Source of the DNA: Hyphochytrium catenoides
Lineage: Eukaryota > Sar > Hyphochytriomycetes > Hyphochytriales > Hyphochytriaceae
DNA length: 60,931 nt
Reading direction: 5' to 3'
Assembly: GCA_900088475.1 (NCBI GenBank)
Contig: FLMG01000368.1
Span: 1 to 60,931 of the forward strand
The position numbers and the translations under genes were made by a program. Below, piece by piece: positions 19,821 to 35,596 of the stretch. Position 1 is the stretch's first letter. Each line of letters starts with the position of its first letter. A model generated the notes under the pieces. It was not told the DNA's origin, ran no database searches, and saw only the letters and a list, made by a program, of their open reading frames with translations.

Positions 19821-21789
19821 TTAGCGCTTGCCCCGGTGCATGCGAAGCCGCTCGTATGCGGCTTTCTCTAAGGCCTCTCTATGGTCTGGGTGAGCTATAT
19901 CAATAAGCGCACGTGCTCTCTCCTGCAAAGATTTTCCAAACAGACTGGCAATTCCATACTCAGTCACGACGTAGTGGACATGATTCTGCGTGGTGGTCAC
20001 AGTGGAGCCATGTTGGAGATATGGCACAATCTTGGACTCTCCTTTTCTCGTGACAGACCCCATGGCGATGATAGGTTTACCGCCCTTTGATAAAGAGGCA
20101 CCGTGAATATAATCAACCTGCGAGTTGTGATGCTTGTTAGTAGGGAGTATGAGAATAAAAAATGACATGGCCGACGGCATCACAGACCTGTCCTCCGACT
20201 CCTGAATACATTCTTACGCCCAAACTGGAGGCGTTGACCTGGCCGGTCAAGTCTATTTCAATGGCTGAGTTGATAGCTGTCATTTTGGAGTGCTGCGAGA
20301 TGGTATTCACGTTGTTCACGTAGGAAATGTCCATCAAGACCACGTCAGGGTTGTTGTCCACAAACTTATAGAGTCGCTTAGAGCCCATAACAAAGCCAGC
20401 CACTATCTTGCCCGTGTGTCGCTCCTTCCGTGAGTTGGTGATGACCCCGTTTTCATAGAGATCAATAACCCCATCTGAGAACAGCTCAGTGTGGATACCC
20501 TATGGCAACAGTCAGCTTTCTTCATTTTTAAAATCAGACAGGGCGGATATTACTGACCAGGTCCTTGTGACTACCTAAAGCAGCTAGAGCAGCGTCAGGA
20601 ATGGCTCCGATGCCCATTTGCAGACATGCTCCGTCCTCTACAAGCTCATTGGCTATGAGCTTGCCGATCTTAGCCTCGACTTCACTGGGAGGATGAGCTG
20701 GATGCTCAAAGATTGGAAAATCTACGGGTACTAGAGCATCAAAGTGGCTCATGTGAACAATGCCTGGTACAAGAGAAGAGTGACCGGGAGGGGAGCCTTT
20801 TAGTCTTTGAACTACATGGAGGGGACAGGCCTCTGTGGCAAAGGAGCCATACACGACGTGGTAGACAGAGATTAGCAGAAAGATCGTGAAGCAACAGCTA
20901 AATAACCTAACAGCGCAATAGAACAGTTAAGGGAGAAAGTGGTATGTAGTCCTACCGTCACCAAATGTTCTTGGCATATGTCGGTTCATCTGGCCCACAA
21001 TAATTCTGGCACTCTTGATGGCTTGCCTTGCACCTAGAAAAGAAGACGAGCCCTAAGCCTTAGCTAGGATTCATACATAAGATCAGGGAATTTACGTACA
21101 GTCCACAGATACGCCAAGCGAGCAATACCCATGTTCATCGGGTGGGCTGACGTGGACCAAAGCGACATCCAGGTCAACGACTCTTTCTTTGAAGAGCCGT
21201 GGCACTTGGCTCAGGAAGCACGGGATGAACTCTGCCCGGCCTTCAGCGATTGCATCTCTCATGTCCTTTCCCGCAATAAAGAGGGAAAGGGGGCGGAAGT
21301 GCCCCTCGTACTCCGACGTGGCGTAAGGCGTGTTCCCCTCTGTGTGTATATGTACTGTCTTGATGTCTGTGAGGTTCTCCCGCTTTGCATGTCTGACCAT
21401 TGCATCCACAAGGACTGATGGAGTGGCACAGCCGCCGTGTATGAAGACCGTCTGCCCGCTCTTCAAAAAGCCCATACAGTCATCCGGCGAGCACATCTTT
21501 GGGCTGTGACCTATCACGCGCGCCATTGGCTCTTGGAATTCTCTGCCAACCTGTAGGAAGTGGTTAAACAACCGTTAGGTGACAGAAGTTAAAAGACGAG
21601 TAATTGCCGAGGGGATTTATAGGAGAGAGCTGTGAGAAAAGCAAATGCAGCCCCTACCTGGGTAGTAGAGTAAGTTCTCCACAGCTTAGGAAAACCATTG
21701 CTATTAACGCCAGCAGATATCATGGCTGGTAATCGCCTCATGGAAGGCCTCATAATAGAGGCCATGCGTTTGCTGGCCCTAGATATCAT
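19821..21789 (-). CDS. Mitochondrial acetyl-CoA hydrolase / CoA-transferase family protein
   Basis: Moves CoA between acetate, succinate or 4-hydroxybutyrate, or hydrolyses acetyl-CoA. Six exons close in phase (21658-21789, 21100-21550, 20956-21033, 20558-20763, 20188-20499, 19821-20117), giving 491 residues. The first 44 residues are basic with several Met and Arg and no acidic residue, a mitochondrial presequence. Family blocks: FIHGGCATPSVLVDAMV, the SLFIAGKDMRDAI block, DVALVHVSPPDEHGYCSLGV, MGIGAIPDAALAAL, TAINSAIEIDLTGQVNASSL (its first Glu is the likely catalytic residue by family analogy), GVGGQVDYIHGASLSKGGKP, and VTEYGIASLFGKSLQERARA. The substrate cannot be told from sequence; succinate:acetate or acetate CoA-transfer is plausible in a protist mitochondrion. 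Introns rule out bacterial contamination. Confidence 0.92.
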
Positions 21790-22593
21790 TGTGTTGCTGA
21801 GGATAAATAAAACTCTAATGTCCTCTATAGAGATTTCTCTCTAAATCTTGGTTGCTGCTAACCAAACTCCACTTTTTCGCACTTTTCTCTATGATCTCTT
21901 TTCAATAAGTGAGCTCCGTTCCAGTCTCTGAAGCTCCGTTCCAGTCTCCTCGAAATCAATTACGCGCCTTCTTGATTTGCTTTCAATGGTTTTGCCGCTC
22001 TGGACGCGTTTCTACTTAGTTCTCAATGTCTCTCTGTCTGCCTGATGGTGACAGAGCACAAAGACAAGTGCGGGAGCGCATTGATTCTTCTCCTCCTCTC
22101 CTCCTTGGCCCTCCCTCCCTCCTCCCTTTTATTACAGAGTTTGAGTATTCTGATCAGCCATGAAATGACACGGAGAGATACAGACTAACTTTGAGACAGA
22201 GAGCGAAGGATCGCAAGACAGAGAGGTTATGAATTTACCAAATTCATAGGGATGCTGGTTAGTAATGGCGCGACAGATAAGAGTACTAGATGGGTAGAAG
22301 TACAAGAAGGAGATGGCTGGGTGGATGGAGACAGAGGCACGGGCCATAGGAGAGGCGGTAGTAATAACAAGTAGAAAAGATTCGTCTCGACTTTGTAACC
22401 ATCCTGCCAGCAGCTCATCAAGGGCAGCCCGTTACCGGTCCCAACCATGCGGATAGATATCATCCCACAAGGGTTATTATATAGATAATGACATGAGACA
22501 GAGCAATTGCGGTTTATCAACCGACACGTGGTACCGGTGACCTTTGGGATTCTTATAGTTCTATAGTTACAGTCCTCTTGATAGGGAACGCCG
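21790..22593. other. Intergenic region, 0.8 kb
   Basis: Holds the CoA-transferase promoter and the distal 3' UTR of the thioredoxin reductase gene, both minus strand. A 21-bp-spaced direct repeat of AGCTCCGTTCCAGTCTC lies near 21912-21950. No coding exon is supported. Confidence 0.5.
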
Positions 22594-22657
22594 TGGCTTG
22601 GTCAGTGCGACACCGGCTCGGGAAGGAGTCTTTGAGTGCCGAACATCATTGCAGCCA
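22594..22657 (-). promoter_or_regulatory. Candidate SECIS element in the thioredoxin reductase 3' UTR
   Basis: On the minus strand the 64-nt element reads: helix I TGGCT (22653-22657) pairing with AGCCA (22594-22598); a 3x3 internal loop; the quartet strand ATGA (22646-22649) facing TGA (22602-22604); an imperfect helix II; and an apical region with AAA (22631-22633), 12 nt after ATGA. Spacing and order match the eukaryotic SECIS consensus. It lies about 105 nt downstream of the in-frame TGA of the thioredoxin reductase, as expected for a selenocysteine insertion signal. Helix II has bulges, so folding should be tested. Confidence 0.72.
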
Positions 22658-22747
22658 TCGGAGCCCATCATGGACAATTGAACTGGATGGATGGACGCCA
22701 CGCTCATTCCCAGTAGCCCATCGGCGATGAGCAAGCTGGGAATGAGC

Positions 22748-27014
<4,267 letters not shown>

Positions 27015-29411
27015 ATGGCGACTGAGAGCTTTCCACGGCGCAGCGGTTGGAGACTTTTGCTTGCTCTTCTCCCAACCGTGGCCGTCGTCTGCTACACTGC
27101 TTCTATCGTCTCGCGGGATGCTGTTTCCCTTCAAACATCCCCGCAAAGATCTCTGCAAGCTCGTGATGCACTGACTGAAGAGAAGAGAGAAATTGCAGAT
27201 GATTTGGCTGTGTACGCACCCTTTCCCATCACAGAGACTCCCGACACGGTGCCGAAGGGCGTGCAATGCAAGAAGAAGAAATATTGCGATAGGCACAACA
27301 TATGCGCCATCGTCTGCGAAAGAGGGTTAGTCTCTGCCTCAGTTCTCCGCTGTTTATATTAGACAAGGGCTTTGAGAGCGATAAGCTGATTGCTGTGCAC
27401 TTTGTAGATCTGTGAAGATTGACCCATGGCTGGCACATGCGCTGAAGTTCCAGCGCAAGCTCGCTTACAAGGAGAATATCTGCCGAGCACAGCTGCCTGG
27501 CTCTCATAACACTGCCATTGACCTTGCTGATGTAGGAACAAGCTCCGCCACTATCCCTTTCGCGCTGACCTCAGCGCTGAGACTGACAAACCCACCCTGC
27601 CTTGCTTTTCCCCACCTGCGAGTAGGGCTACGGCGTAGAGGACCACGTGTATGATAAGCTTCTGAAGTTCATCTCTTGGGTTGACAAGAACTCCCACGTG
27701 AACACCAATGATCAGGTCAAGAGGCAGGCTCATCGTCTCTTCTTCTCTCTTAATATCTTCTCTATTTGCCTTGCTGCAGTTGCCATCTGACCTTTCCTTT
27801 CCCTCCTGTATCGTCNNNNNNNNNNNNNNNNNNNNNNNNNNNNNNNNNNNNNNCTCTCCCCTCTCTCTCTCTCTCTCTCCACCCCACCCCTCTCTCTCTC
27901 CTTTACGCTCTCTCACAGCTCTCTCGCTCCCGCTCTCTTCCTCTCTCTTTCTTCCTCTCTCTCTCTCCCCTTTGCTCCTTGCTAACTGTTCCCATATCTA
28001 CAGTTCTTCTCATTGACAGACTCGCTGAACATGGGCATTAGATTTGTTGAGCTAGACACGCACTGGGTCAAAGGAGACCTTAGAGTTGCGCACTGCGGCG
28101 GACTCCACTCCAAGGTCAGAGTCTGTGTTCCCAAGGTCTTTCTTCTGCTTCTTCCTCCTATCTTCCACCTTTCCTGTGCGTGTCCACGGGTGCAACCATT
28201 TATCTCTGACAATACTTTGGCCCTACTCTAGCCCTTGAATGCGCTGATTAAGGGGCTGAATGCCTTGGCCAAGCTCTTCCACTATGAGATCCAATGGGAT
28301 ACGGAGACTATCGGCTGTAGCCCCAGCGCTAGCTCTATACCTGCAGATGAGCAACGGACTACCCTCTCTGCCTTTCAAGAGATAATGGAATGGATGCAGA
28401 AGCCAGGTAGGACTTCTGTACAAACGTCACGAAGCAATCTCCTTGTTGTCTTCCCGTCACCGAGGCCCGTCCACATCTCAAGGTGATGCTCGCTCTCCAC
28501 AGAGAACCGTGATGAGTTTCTTATGATCTACTTTGATGATGAGGATGACCTTGTCAAGTGGCACAAGCTCGAGAGGCTCAAGGAACTGATATATCAAGTC
28601 TTTCCTCTGTCAATGATTTTCTCTCCCAGTGTCCACGTAAGTGCAACCCCTTACTGTCCTCGCACCATCGTCTTCATCACCTAAAGGCGTCGTGCTCTCA
28701 CTTTAGGCCAAGAGAGGATGGGCGCCGTTGGAAGATCTCTTGAAAGACGGCATCCGCGTCATGTTTTCCAGCGCTACGGACTATGGAAAGGAGATGGCGG
28801 ATCTTATATTCAGCCGACCGCAGGTCTGCCATTGGAAAGAGCCTAATCTTCCACTCTTCCCCTATCCCAACTGCACCTTCCGCGATGGAACGGTAGCCAA
28901 TAGCGACATTCTACTGCGTCCTACCTCAAGTGAAATACAGATGGGCCCGTTCAACGCTGGGGGCCATCTAGGTCCAAACAGGAACTTGGTGAATGAGAGC
29001 ACTCTGCCAGGGCTGATCAAGTGTAACGTGAATTATCCATCTCCAGACAACGTGACACCGAAACGAATGGAGGCAATGGTCTGGTCTTGGGCAAGAGGCG
29101 AGCCCATAAGCCTCTTCAATACCAACGGGACAGACATCAATGCTGTGTGCCCCTCTCTCTCTGTGAAGGACGGAAGATGGTATGAGATTGACTGCACCCA
29201 GAATGGTAGACCGGCCTGCAGAACAAAGACAGATCCAAATCAGTGGGTTCTTGGGCCAGCTGTGGGGGGAGCTGCGGCGGTCTCTTGTCCTCCCGGGACG
29301 GACTTCACGGCGCCAATCAACGCTTTTCAGAATGCGCAGCTGCAAGCAGCGGCCGGAGATGAGGAGGCTGCTATTGTGTGGTTAAACATAAAAGCTCTGG
29401 GTGTGGAGTGA
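27015..29411 (+). CDS. PLC-like phosphodiesterase (PI-PLC X-domain type) with N-terminal signal anchor
   Basis: Seven exons close in phase (27015-27325, 27408-27531, 27626-27715, 28004-28114, 28232-28406, 28503-28636, 28707-29411), giving 549 residues. Residues about 13-32 (LLLALLPTVAVVCYTASIV) form a signal peptide or type II anchor. A short Cys/Lys-rich block follows (CKKKKYCDRHNICAIVC). The TIM-barrel signature appears as ICRAQLPGSHNTAI with its catalytic-type His, then MGIRFVELDTHWVKGDLRVAHC with a second His. DEFLMIYFDDEDD and GIRVMFSS are further barrel strands. The last 230 residues (exon 7) include several N-glycosylation-like sites and Cys pairs, as in a secreted or lumenal protein. 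The substrate, phosphoinositide or other phosphodiester, is unknown. A 38-base gap lies in intron 3. Confidence 0.82.
27816..27853. other. Assembly gap (38 N) in an intron
   Basis: A run of N lies inside the intron between exons 3 and 4 of the PLC-like gene and is followed directly by a CT-rich tract to about 27970. Coding sequence is not affected. Confidence 0.98.
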
Positions 29412-29726
29412 AGGGATAGGTGCGCAGAAAGGCAAATAGCTAGCTTAGCTATCAAGAAGAAGCTTTCTCTGTTATTGTCCGACCCATATATGCCTGCTTA
29501 ACGATAGGGTCGACCACAAAGGGACTCTCAAGCACATGGCCCGTTTGACGTCGTAAGTAAGGCCGCATGATTGTCTCCATGCATATATTCAGTAAGGGAC
29601 AGCCAGCTTACGATGTTTAGCACGTTCCAGGTACCTTATTTAGCCCCCCAAGCTCAAAAGTATTGGCATATTGATGCGCTTTAGCTGTCAATCCTATTCG
29701 TTTATTCGAGACGGGATTATCTCTTC
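29412..29726. other. Convergent 3' region, 315 bp
   Basis: Lies between the stops of the PLC-like gene (+) and the phosphate transporter (-). Nothing recognisable beyond AT-richer sequence expected for the two 3' UTRs. Confidence 0.5.
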
Positions 29727-32700
29727 TTATGTCACATCATAGCCCAGAACAGTTATCACCAGCAGGTATCCGAAGGTGGCAATGAGTGCAAGGGTGATAA
29801 ACTGAAATGGGATGCCGACCTTGGCAAAGTCCTTGACCGAAAGATAGGGCTTGCCGTTGTCATCCTCCACCAGTAGAGAGTTGACGTTGGGAAAGGAGGA
29901 AAACGGAAGAGCCATGGCTGGAGAAAAAAGGGTCAAAGACAGCAGAGAAGGGTGAGCGTCGGTATGACTTCGCCAAATGGTAGTGCCAAGGGTGAGAGCT
30001 CAAGGAAGCGGAGCCCAACCGTCGTAGTAGGCAGAAGAGAGTACCATAAACGGGAAAGGACCTGATAATGTAAGATCAAGAGCTGTAAAGGCATTAGCCC
30101 CAGCAAAGGCTTAACTTGGGATACATCATCGATCCTGCCCAATGTGAACAGAAGACAGAGAGACTCGAACGGTGATAAAATATGGGGGAAAAGGAGAAAA
30201 GTACCGGCCAGCTCCATTTCCTACCGGCAGATATTGCAAAGGCGCTCAGAATGACGGGAATATGAGGAACTCCAAGGTCTACTGCCAGTCTTGCCACCAA
30301 TGGCGTAAGAATGATCGCGCCCACAGTGTGAGAGACAAAGGTAGTGAGCATGATGATAATGACGAGCAGGTACGCGGTCACAAGCCAGACATGCTCCACT
30401 GGAAGCGCAGAGACGACTTGGCGGCTCACTGTCTCCAGAAGACCCGAGGATTGAATGGCCTAAGAGTCAGATATGGGTGAGGTTATAGAATATGGTAGTC
30501 ACACCGCCACAGTGTCAGCAGCTTGTCAAACGCTAGAATTAGTGCCCAATGGGCGTTCTAACCTTGCCAAGGATGCTTCCTCCACCCAGAAGAAAGAGAA
30601 GATGCCATGAGAAGGAATTGAAATCAAATTGAGTCAGGATGCCGGTGCCAAACATGAAGCCCTAATGAAAAGAAGAAAGGTTAGCAGCTTCAGGGTCGTT
30701 AACTCGATTTCTTCTGCCTCCTCCAAGTTGAAGTCCGTCTTCAACAGATTCAGACTCACGCTATAGACTTAGCTGGCCACGGCGGTCTCGGCCACTTTGC
30801 ACATACGTCCCCTTGTCTAATCTTTGCTCCTCTTCTCTTAATATGCATCTGAACACCGCCGCCATGAATCCGTTTCCGGCCTTTCTATATCGTTTTCTCT
30901 CTATTATCTATACTTACCATGAAGAGCATCGCAACGATGCCCAAGTCTCCGAATACTGGCTTTATAAACTGAAAGAGAGCCCAGAAGCCGATGGTGGTAA
31001 GACTCGCAACGACTACCACCACGTGTACGCGGGAAATTGGTCGCTGATCGTAGACGATGGTGGGAATGGAAGTTGCGTCTTGGGGGTTCATCATGAACAA
31101 GAGGAATGCCCAGCACTGTTTTAGCAAGCAGTAATTAGGTGACTACGGACGAAAGACGGCTCGCCGCCAAGGGAATGCACGGAGTACACAAGAAAAGCAT
31201 GAGGAGCGAACTGCCAAAGGCCGTTTTGATGAAGTCTGCCAGATGTCATGGTTATGGAAGAAGGACCGAGGAAGAGAGCTACTTGAGAAGGGGACAGAAG
31301 GCCGACCAGCAGCTAAAGATAGGAGCCGGAGAGAAGCACATGTTGCTTGAAAGAGGAAGGAAAGCCTTACCATGAGAATTCCTACACAGCACATGGGGGT
31401 CGCGATAAGCATCCACTGGCCGAACGTTACGTCAAAGCCCGCCTTTTGCAGGTAAACAACAGCTAGGGCATTCTGAGGCAGAGTCCTGTTAGTTTACCAC
31501 TGCTTCCATGTTATGAAGGAAAGTCACATGATTTGAGCCAGGGAATAAATGTGAGGAAGCACATGTGCTCTATCTCTACAGATGCCATGAGCCTCCTCCA
31601 GAGAGGTCTGGGCACTGGTACCGAGATAGAGCAGAGGGAGAAAAGTAATAGTTACCTGCAAGGAGGAGATGGGCGTCATCATTCCTCCAAGGTTACAAGA
31701 GAAGGCTAATCCTAAGAGGACTGTTTTCACATATGGACTATCTCGAGGGAAGTCTCTGATAATAGGCAAGAGAACCTGGAGCAAGAAAGAAGAATCCTCG
31801 TCAAAATAGTTCTCCACCGTCTGTCCTTGACCACACTGCCTTGCTGTCCCTTGCCCTATACACAATCCTTCTATCCCCTCGATCTCTCTCGGTGCCCCTT
31901 CTGTCCTGATCATTCATTTATGAGGTGTAAGCCTACCGTGACGCAAAGGACTGGTGCTGTGTGGTTGCTGATCCACATAGAGAGGAAAAGCCCCATGTAC
32001 ATGAAGGCGAGGAGAAAGAGACGAGGTCGGCTTCCGAAGACCCTTTGCAGATAGGACGCGATGTAAAGCTCGATCTGACACTTAGCAAAGGCCGCTGATA
32101 TCGCGTAACTGTATGCAAAACCCATGTAAGGGATACTTCCAGTTAAGCAAGGGCTGGGTAAAACAAAAATTGTCTGGGAAAGCATAGGGAGACTACCTTA
32201 AGCAAGGGCTGGGTAAAACAAAAATTGTCTGGGAAAGCATAGGGAGACTACGAGAAAGCAACATCCTGCTTGATGCCGATGCAAGAGAGGGAGGAACAAA
32301 CAGGTGCTTGAGACGTTACCCGCCAAGAATGACAATAGAAGTGTGGTCCAGTAGCTCTCCTAACAGAGCCTTTCCAACTGAAGGAGCATCTAGCGCTCTC
32401 GACCGGTCGTTAGGGTCTGTCATTACCTGCATTACCACGGTAAGTTGATAACCAACACAAGAGGGAATCACATCAGGAACAGAAAAGAGCTGAAAGCATG
32501 CTAGTGATATGCTTGTAGAAGGGCTTTGAAAGCTTTGCGTCTGGACGCCACACAGATCAAGGAGAGTCTAAAGGATAGTGTATATCCTCTTCGATCGAGA
32601 AAGGTTCCTACTGATTAAGGGCTACTGGTGAAGAGTTGGCGGCCATTTATCGCACCTGTAGGAAGACTACTAGTCCAGGAATCAATAAGGCAGTTGCGAA

Positions 32701-33674
32701 ATAAGGTAACGCCTCGGTGATCCATAGAGAGATAACCAGTCCTAACAACGCTAAACAACGGTGCTCTATTTCACGGTCTAGGTCAAAAGCGAGTTTAGTC
32801 AAATAAGCCAACCAACCCAGATATGTCTCCCTCGCGTCAGTCCTCTCTCTATTGGAGCTACCATCCTTTGTCGTGAGTGCAAACACCTTCCTCCTCCACA
32901 ATTGTTAATGTCTGTCAAGTCACATTTGGTAGTACACCCCCCACACCGCAATCAACAAGGCCATAAACAATCCCCCAATCTTCTGCGTCGTTCAACCATA
33001 GGACCTCCTCTTCAACCCCTGATATACGTACCTGCTGGAAAAAGCGGAAGAAACAAGAGCACGAAGAAGATGACCCACGAAGCAATAAAGGGTTTGATCT
33101 TGACCTTGGGAGAGAGGAAGTGGAGTTAGTGTCATCTACTACCAGGGATGCTCTTAGAGGTATCTTTCGTGTCTTACTAGTCTAAAGATAGCTTCATTGT
33201 CTTGGGCACTCTTCCGCATCCGTCCCTCTACGTTGCCTTGTTCTAGCTTATCTCTGAATACCGGTAATCGTGGGAGACAGGTCAGGGTAAGAGAGACGAA
33301 GGGTCACCTCATCAAAGGGACATTATAGCTGAGTACAGACCCGACAGATAAAGACAAGGACAAGATAGCAACAAAAAAAAAAGATGATGCAAACACCACT
33401 CCAAGCTTGCAACCTGCTGACGACGTTGCACAGGATGTCCATCTGTGCGTCTAGGTCTACAGCCTTATAGAAGTGTGCCTCCTGTAGCTTCTCAACAAAT
33501 TGTGCGCTCTCGGACTCTCCTAGGGTTTTATCGTACTGGAGGATCGAAGTTATGAGCCCCATGACGGAATGCGTGGCTAAAAAAGCGGGAAAGGAGTAGC
33601 ACGACAAGCTATAGACCTCGAAGAGCTGCTTGGGCAAGGATAACGCCTGGTAAAGGAGTGGAACAGTGGAAGGA

Positions 33675-33705
<31 letters not shown>

Positions 33706-34769
33706 CGAACTTAGCATACTCGTCTACCTTCTTCACTATCTTCCGGAAGCCCTGGAAATTTAGCTTCACATAGTTCCGGAGGTCCACCAGGCTATCGTAG
33801 AGCTCTTGGATCCCAGCAAACCCTCTATCAAAGTCTGCCATAGGACCGCGCGCCGGAAAGAGTTCAAGAAAGGCAGGATTTCGGACATTAAGTCTTCACT
33901 AGGTTATCAAATGGCCAGCCCTTTTACCTGTTGACACTGTTTTGGGCCGGCCATGGACGTGGCCACGAGGAGTCGTAGACGAGAGAAAGGCAATTTCCAC
34001 CTTCATGATGCGCTGCGTCAACTCTTCCATCTACCAAGAGAATGTATGAGGACAAAGAGGAACAGTATAGTGTCAGAGGGCTGCTATGGAAAAATAGTCG
34101 GCCCAGGAAGTAGAACTAAGAGAACCATACGGGTCTGCACCAGATCCCATCCTCTCTGCGCCTTTTCACTCCGATCCAATCTTCAATATGGTCTCCCTTC
34201 TCCCTCTATTCCGTCTGCCAGGCTATGTCAGACTTCCCTAATCCTGCCTTCAGCTCTTTGTCCTCGCACTCTAAGGCTATGGGAGTTGATACCTTGCTAA
34301 AGTAGAACTGGTTGGCGACGGCCAGCTGCGAATCCAGGAAGGTCCAGAATTCCTGTTTTGCAGCTTCCTCCTCGCTTCGATCCACCACCTTCTTTACTAG
34401 CGGGGTCGTCTCTGAATCGTTTGCCTTGAACCACATAGAAAGAGTCAGAGGAAACACTCAGAGTTTATCGAAGATGGAGCTGAAGGTAGGGCGTAGTGGC
34501 AGGGCTAGACAGAAAAAGCGAAGCAGGTGAAGGAGGACAGAACAAACAACTAGCATTTGCACGGTTAGCCAGCTGAGAAGTTTCGGCTGGCAGCGGGCGA
34601 ACAGCTTGGACAGTGGACTCACCGCCTTCTTGACCGCTTCTTCTTCCTTATCCGCCGCTTCCTTAGCGAATTTGATCCGCTTGATGACCCTCTTAAGTTT
34701 CTTATAGGGTACGTAATAGTCCTGCCACTCCGGCACCATGTGCACCTCTATCTGCTTCCCAAACTTCAT
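29727..34769 (-). CDS. SPX-domain phosphate transporter, SLC13/DASS fold (Pho87/Pho90-like)
   Basis: Predicted low-affinity phosphate/cation symporter with a regulatory SPX domain that senses inositol pyrophosphates. The SPX domain fills the first exons: 34623-34769 (MKFGKQIEVHMVPEWQDYYV, then YKKLKRVIKRIK), 34293-34424 (EFWTFLDSQLAVANQFYFSK), 33928-34030, then NYVKLNFQGFRKIVKK and YDKTLGESES near 33500-33840. The basic KLKRVIKR and KLNFQGFRKIVKK patches fit the phosphate-ligand surface. The membrane part has SLC13 signatures: ISLWITEALPYFATALLIPG (about 32650-32740), SMWISNHTAPVLCVTVG (31930-31990), GLAFSCNLGGMMTPISSLQ (31655-31720), TTFVSHTVGAIILTPL (30290-30350) and AMALPFSSFPNVNSLLVED (29850-29915). 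The gene has many exons, which I did not all place. One intron carries a 55-bp tandem duplication. Confidence 0.92.
32143..32252. repeat. 55-bp tandem duplication in a transporter intron
   Basis: Two direct copies start at 32143 and 32198, each beginning TTAAGCAAGGGCTGGGTAAA, and differ only at the last base. They lie in the intron just upstream of the exon encoding YAISAAFAKCQIELY, so the duplication lengthens the intron and leaves coding sequence untouched. Near identity indicates a recent event or an assembly error. Confidence 0.93.
33674..33702. repeat. (GA)n microsatellite in a transporter intron
   Basis: A GA run on the plus strand, CT in the sense of the gene, within the intron that separates the last two SPX exons. 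Confidence 0.8.
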
Positions 34770-35596
34770 CTTGCAGCAGCAGCTTCAGTTGCTGATACTT
34801 TGGCGATAACGTCCACGAAGACCGCCCAAGCGCTGTACCAGAGGCCAAAGACTAAAACTGTGTTGCCGCTGTGCTAGCTACAGATTTACCAGTGATGCCA
34901 CCAACCTGCACCCTCCATCACCCGCAGCTACTTGCTGCTTCTCTCTCAGTGCCTCTCACACCTCAAGCTTTCTGGCACCAAAATATCGATACTGTCGCTA
35001 TCTCCTTGCTTGCTGCTCATGCAAAGAGCTTTCCTCTGCGTGGCACCTCAGCCTACTACGTCGCGGTGGCAACCTAGCTAGCTGGCTGGCCGTACAAAGT
35101 TCATAAACATCTCGCACTTTTGCACTCTGAAAGTCGTAGAGAAGCGATCTTGCGCCAAAACTTTTTGATGGGGGAAGACATGACTAATCATATTCATTCG
35201 GAATGAGCATGGGCGTTAATGTAATAAGTTCTGCCCTAAGAGCTCTTATTAAGTATATAGTTCATGCTCATGTGAAAGCTTGACTGGCGAGGAGATTTCT
35301 GCGTCCGACCATCGAGCTTCATGATGCTTTCGTCCTCCTCTGTCCCTGCACTACTGCTCTCCTCTCTCTTCCTCTCGTTCGTCCAAACAGATTGCTAGAA
35401 TGTCTACATTGTAGGGAAAGTTTGAAAGGAGGCAACAGCTCCATTGCCAGGGACCTACCTACGGCGGGGACAGCACCATGAGAGGACCTCTTGAGCCCTG
35501 GTCCGCAGCGACAAAAGGGCATTCGAGTATTTAGAGACTGCGGGGCAGAGAGTTCGTGGCGTCTAGGTAAGCGGCAGAGGGCTGCATAGAGACTAA
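34770..35596. other. Divergent promoter region, 0.83 kb
   Basis: Between the phosphate transporter start (-) and the CCCH/methyltransferase gene start (+). Contains AT-rich stretches around 35170-35270 but no feature that I can name. Confidence 0.5.

Noticed and set aside
19821-21789. Recent bacterial transfer of the CoA-transferase
   Set aside because: It has five spliceosomal introns and a mitochondrial presequence, and its base composition matches its neighbours.
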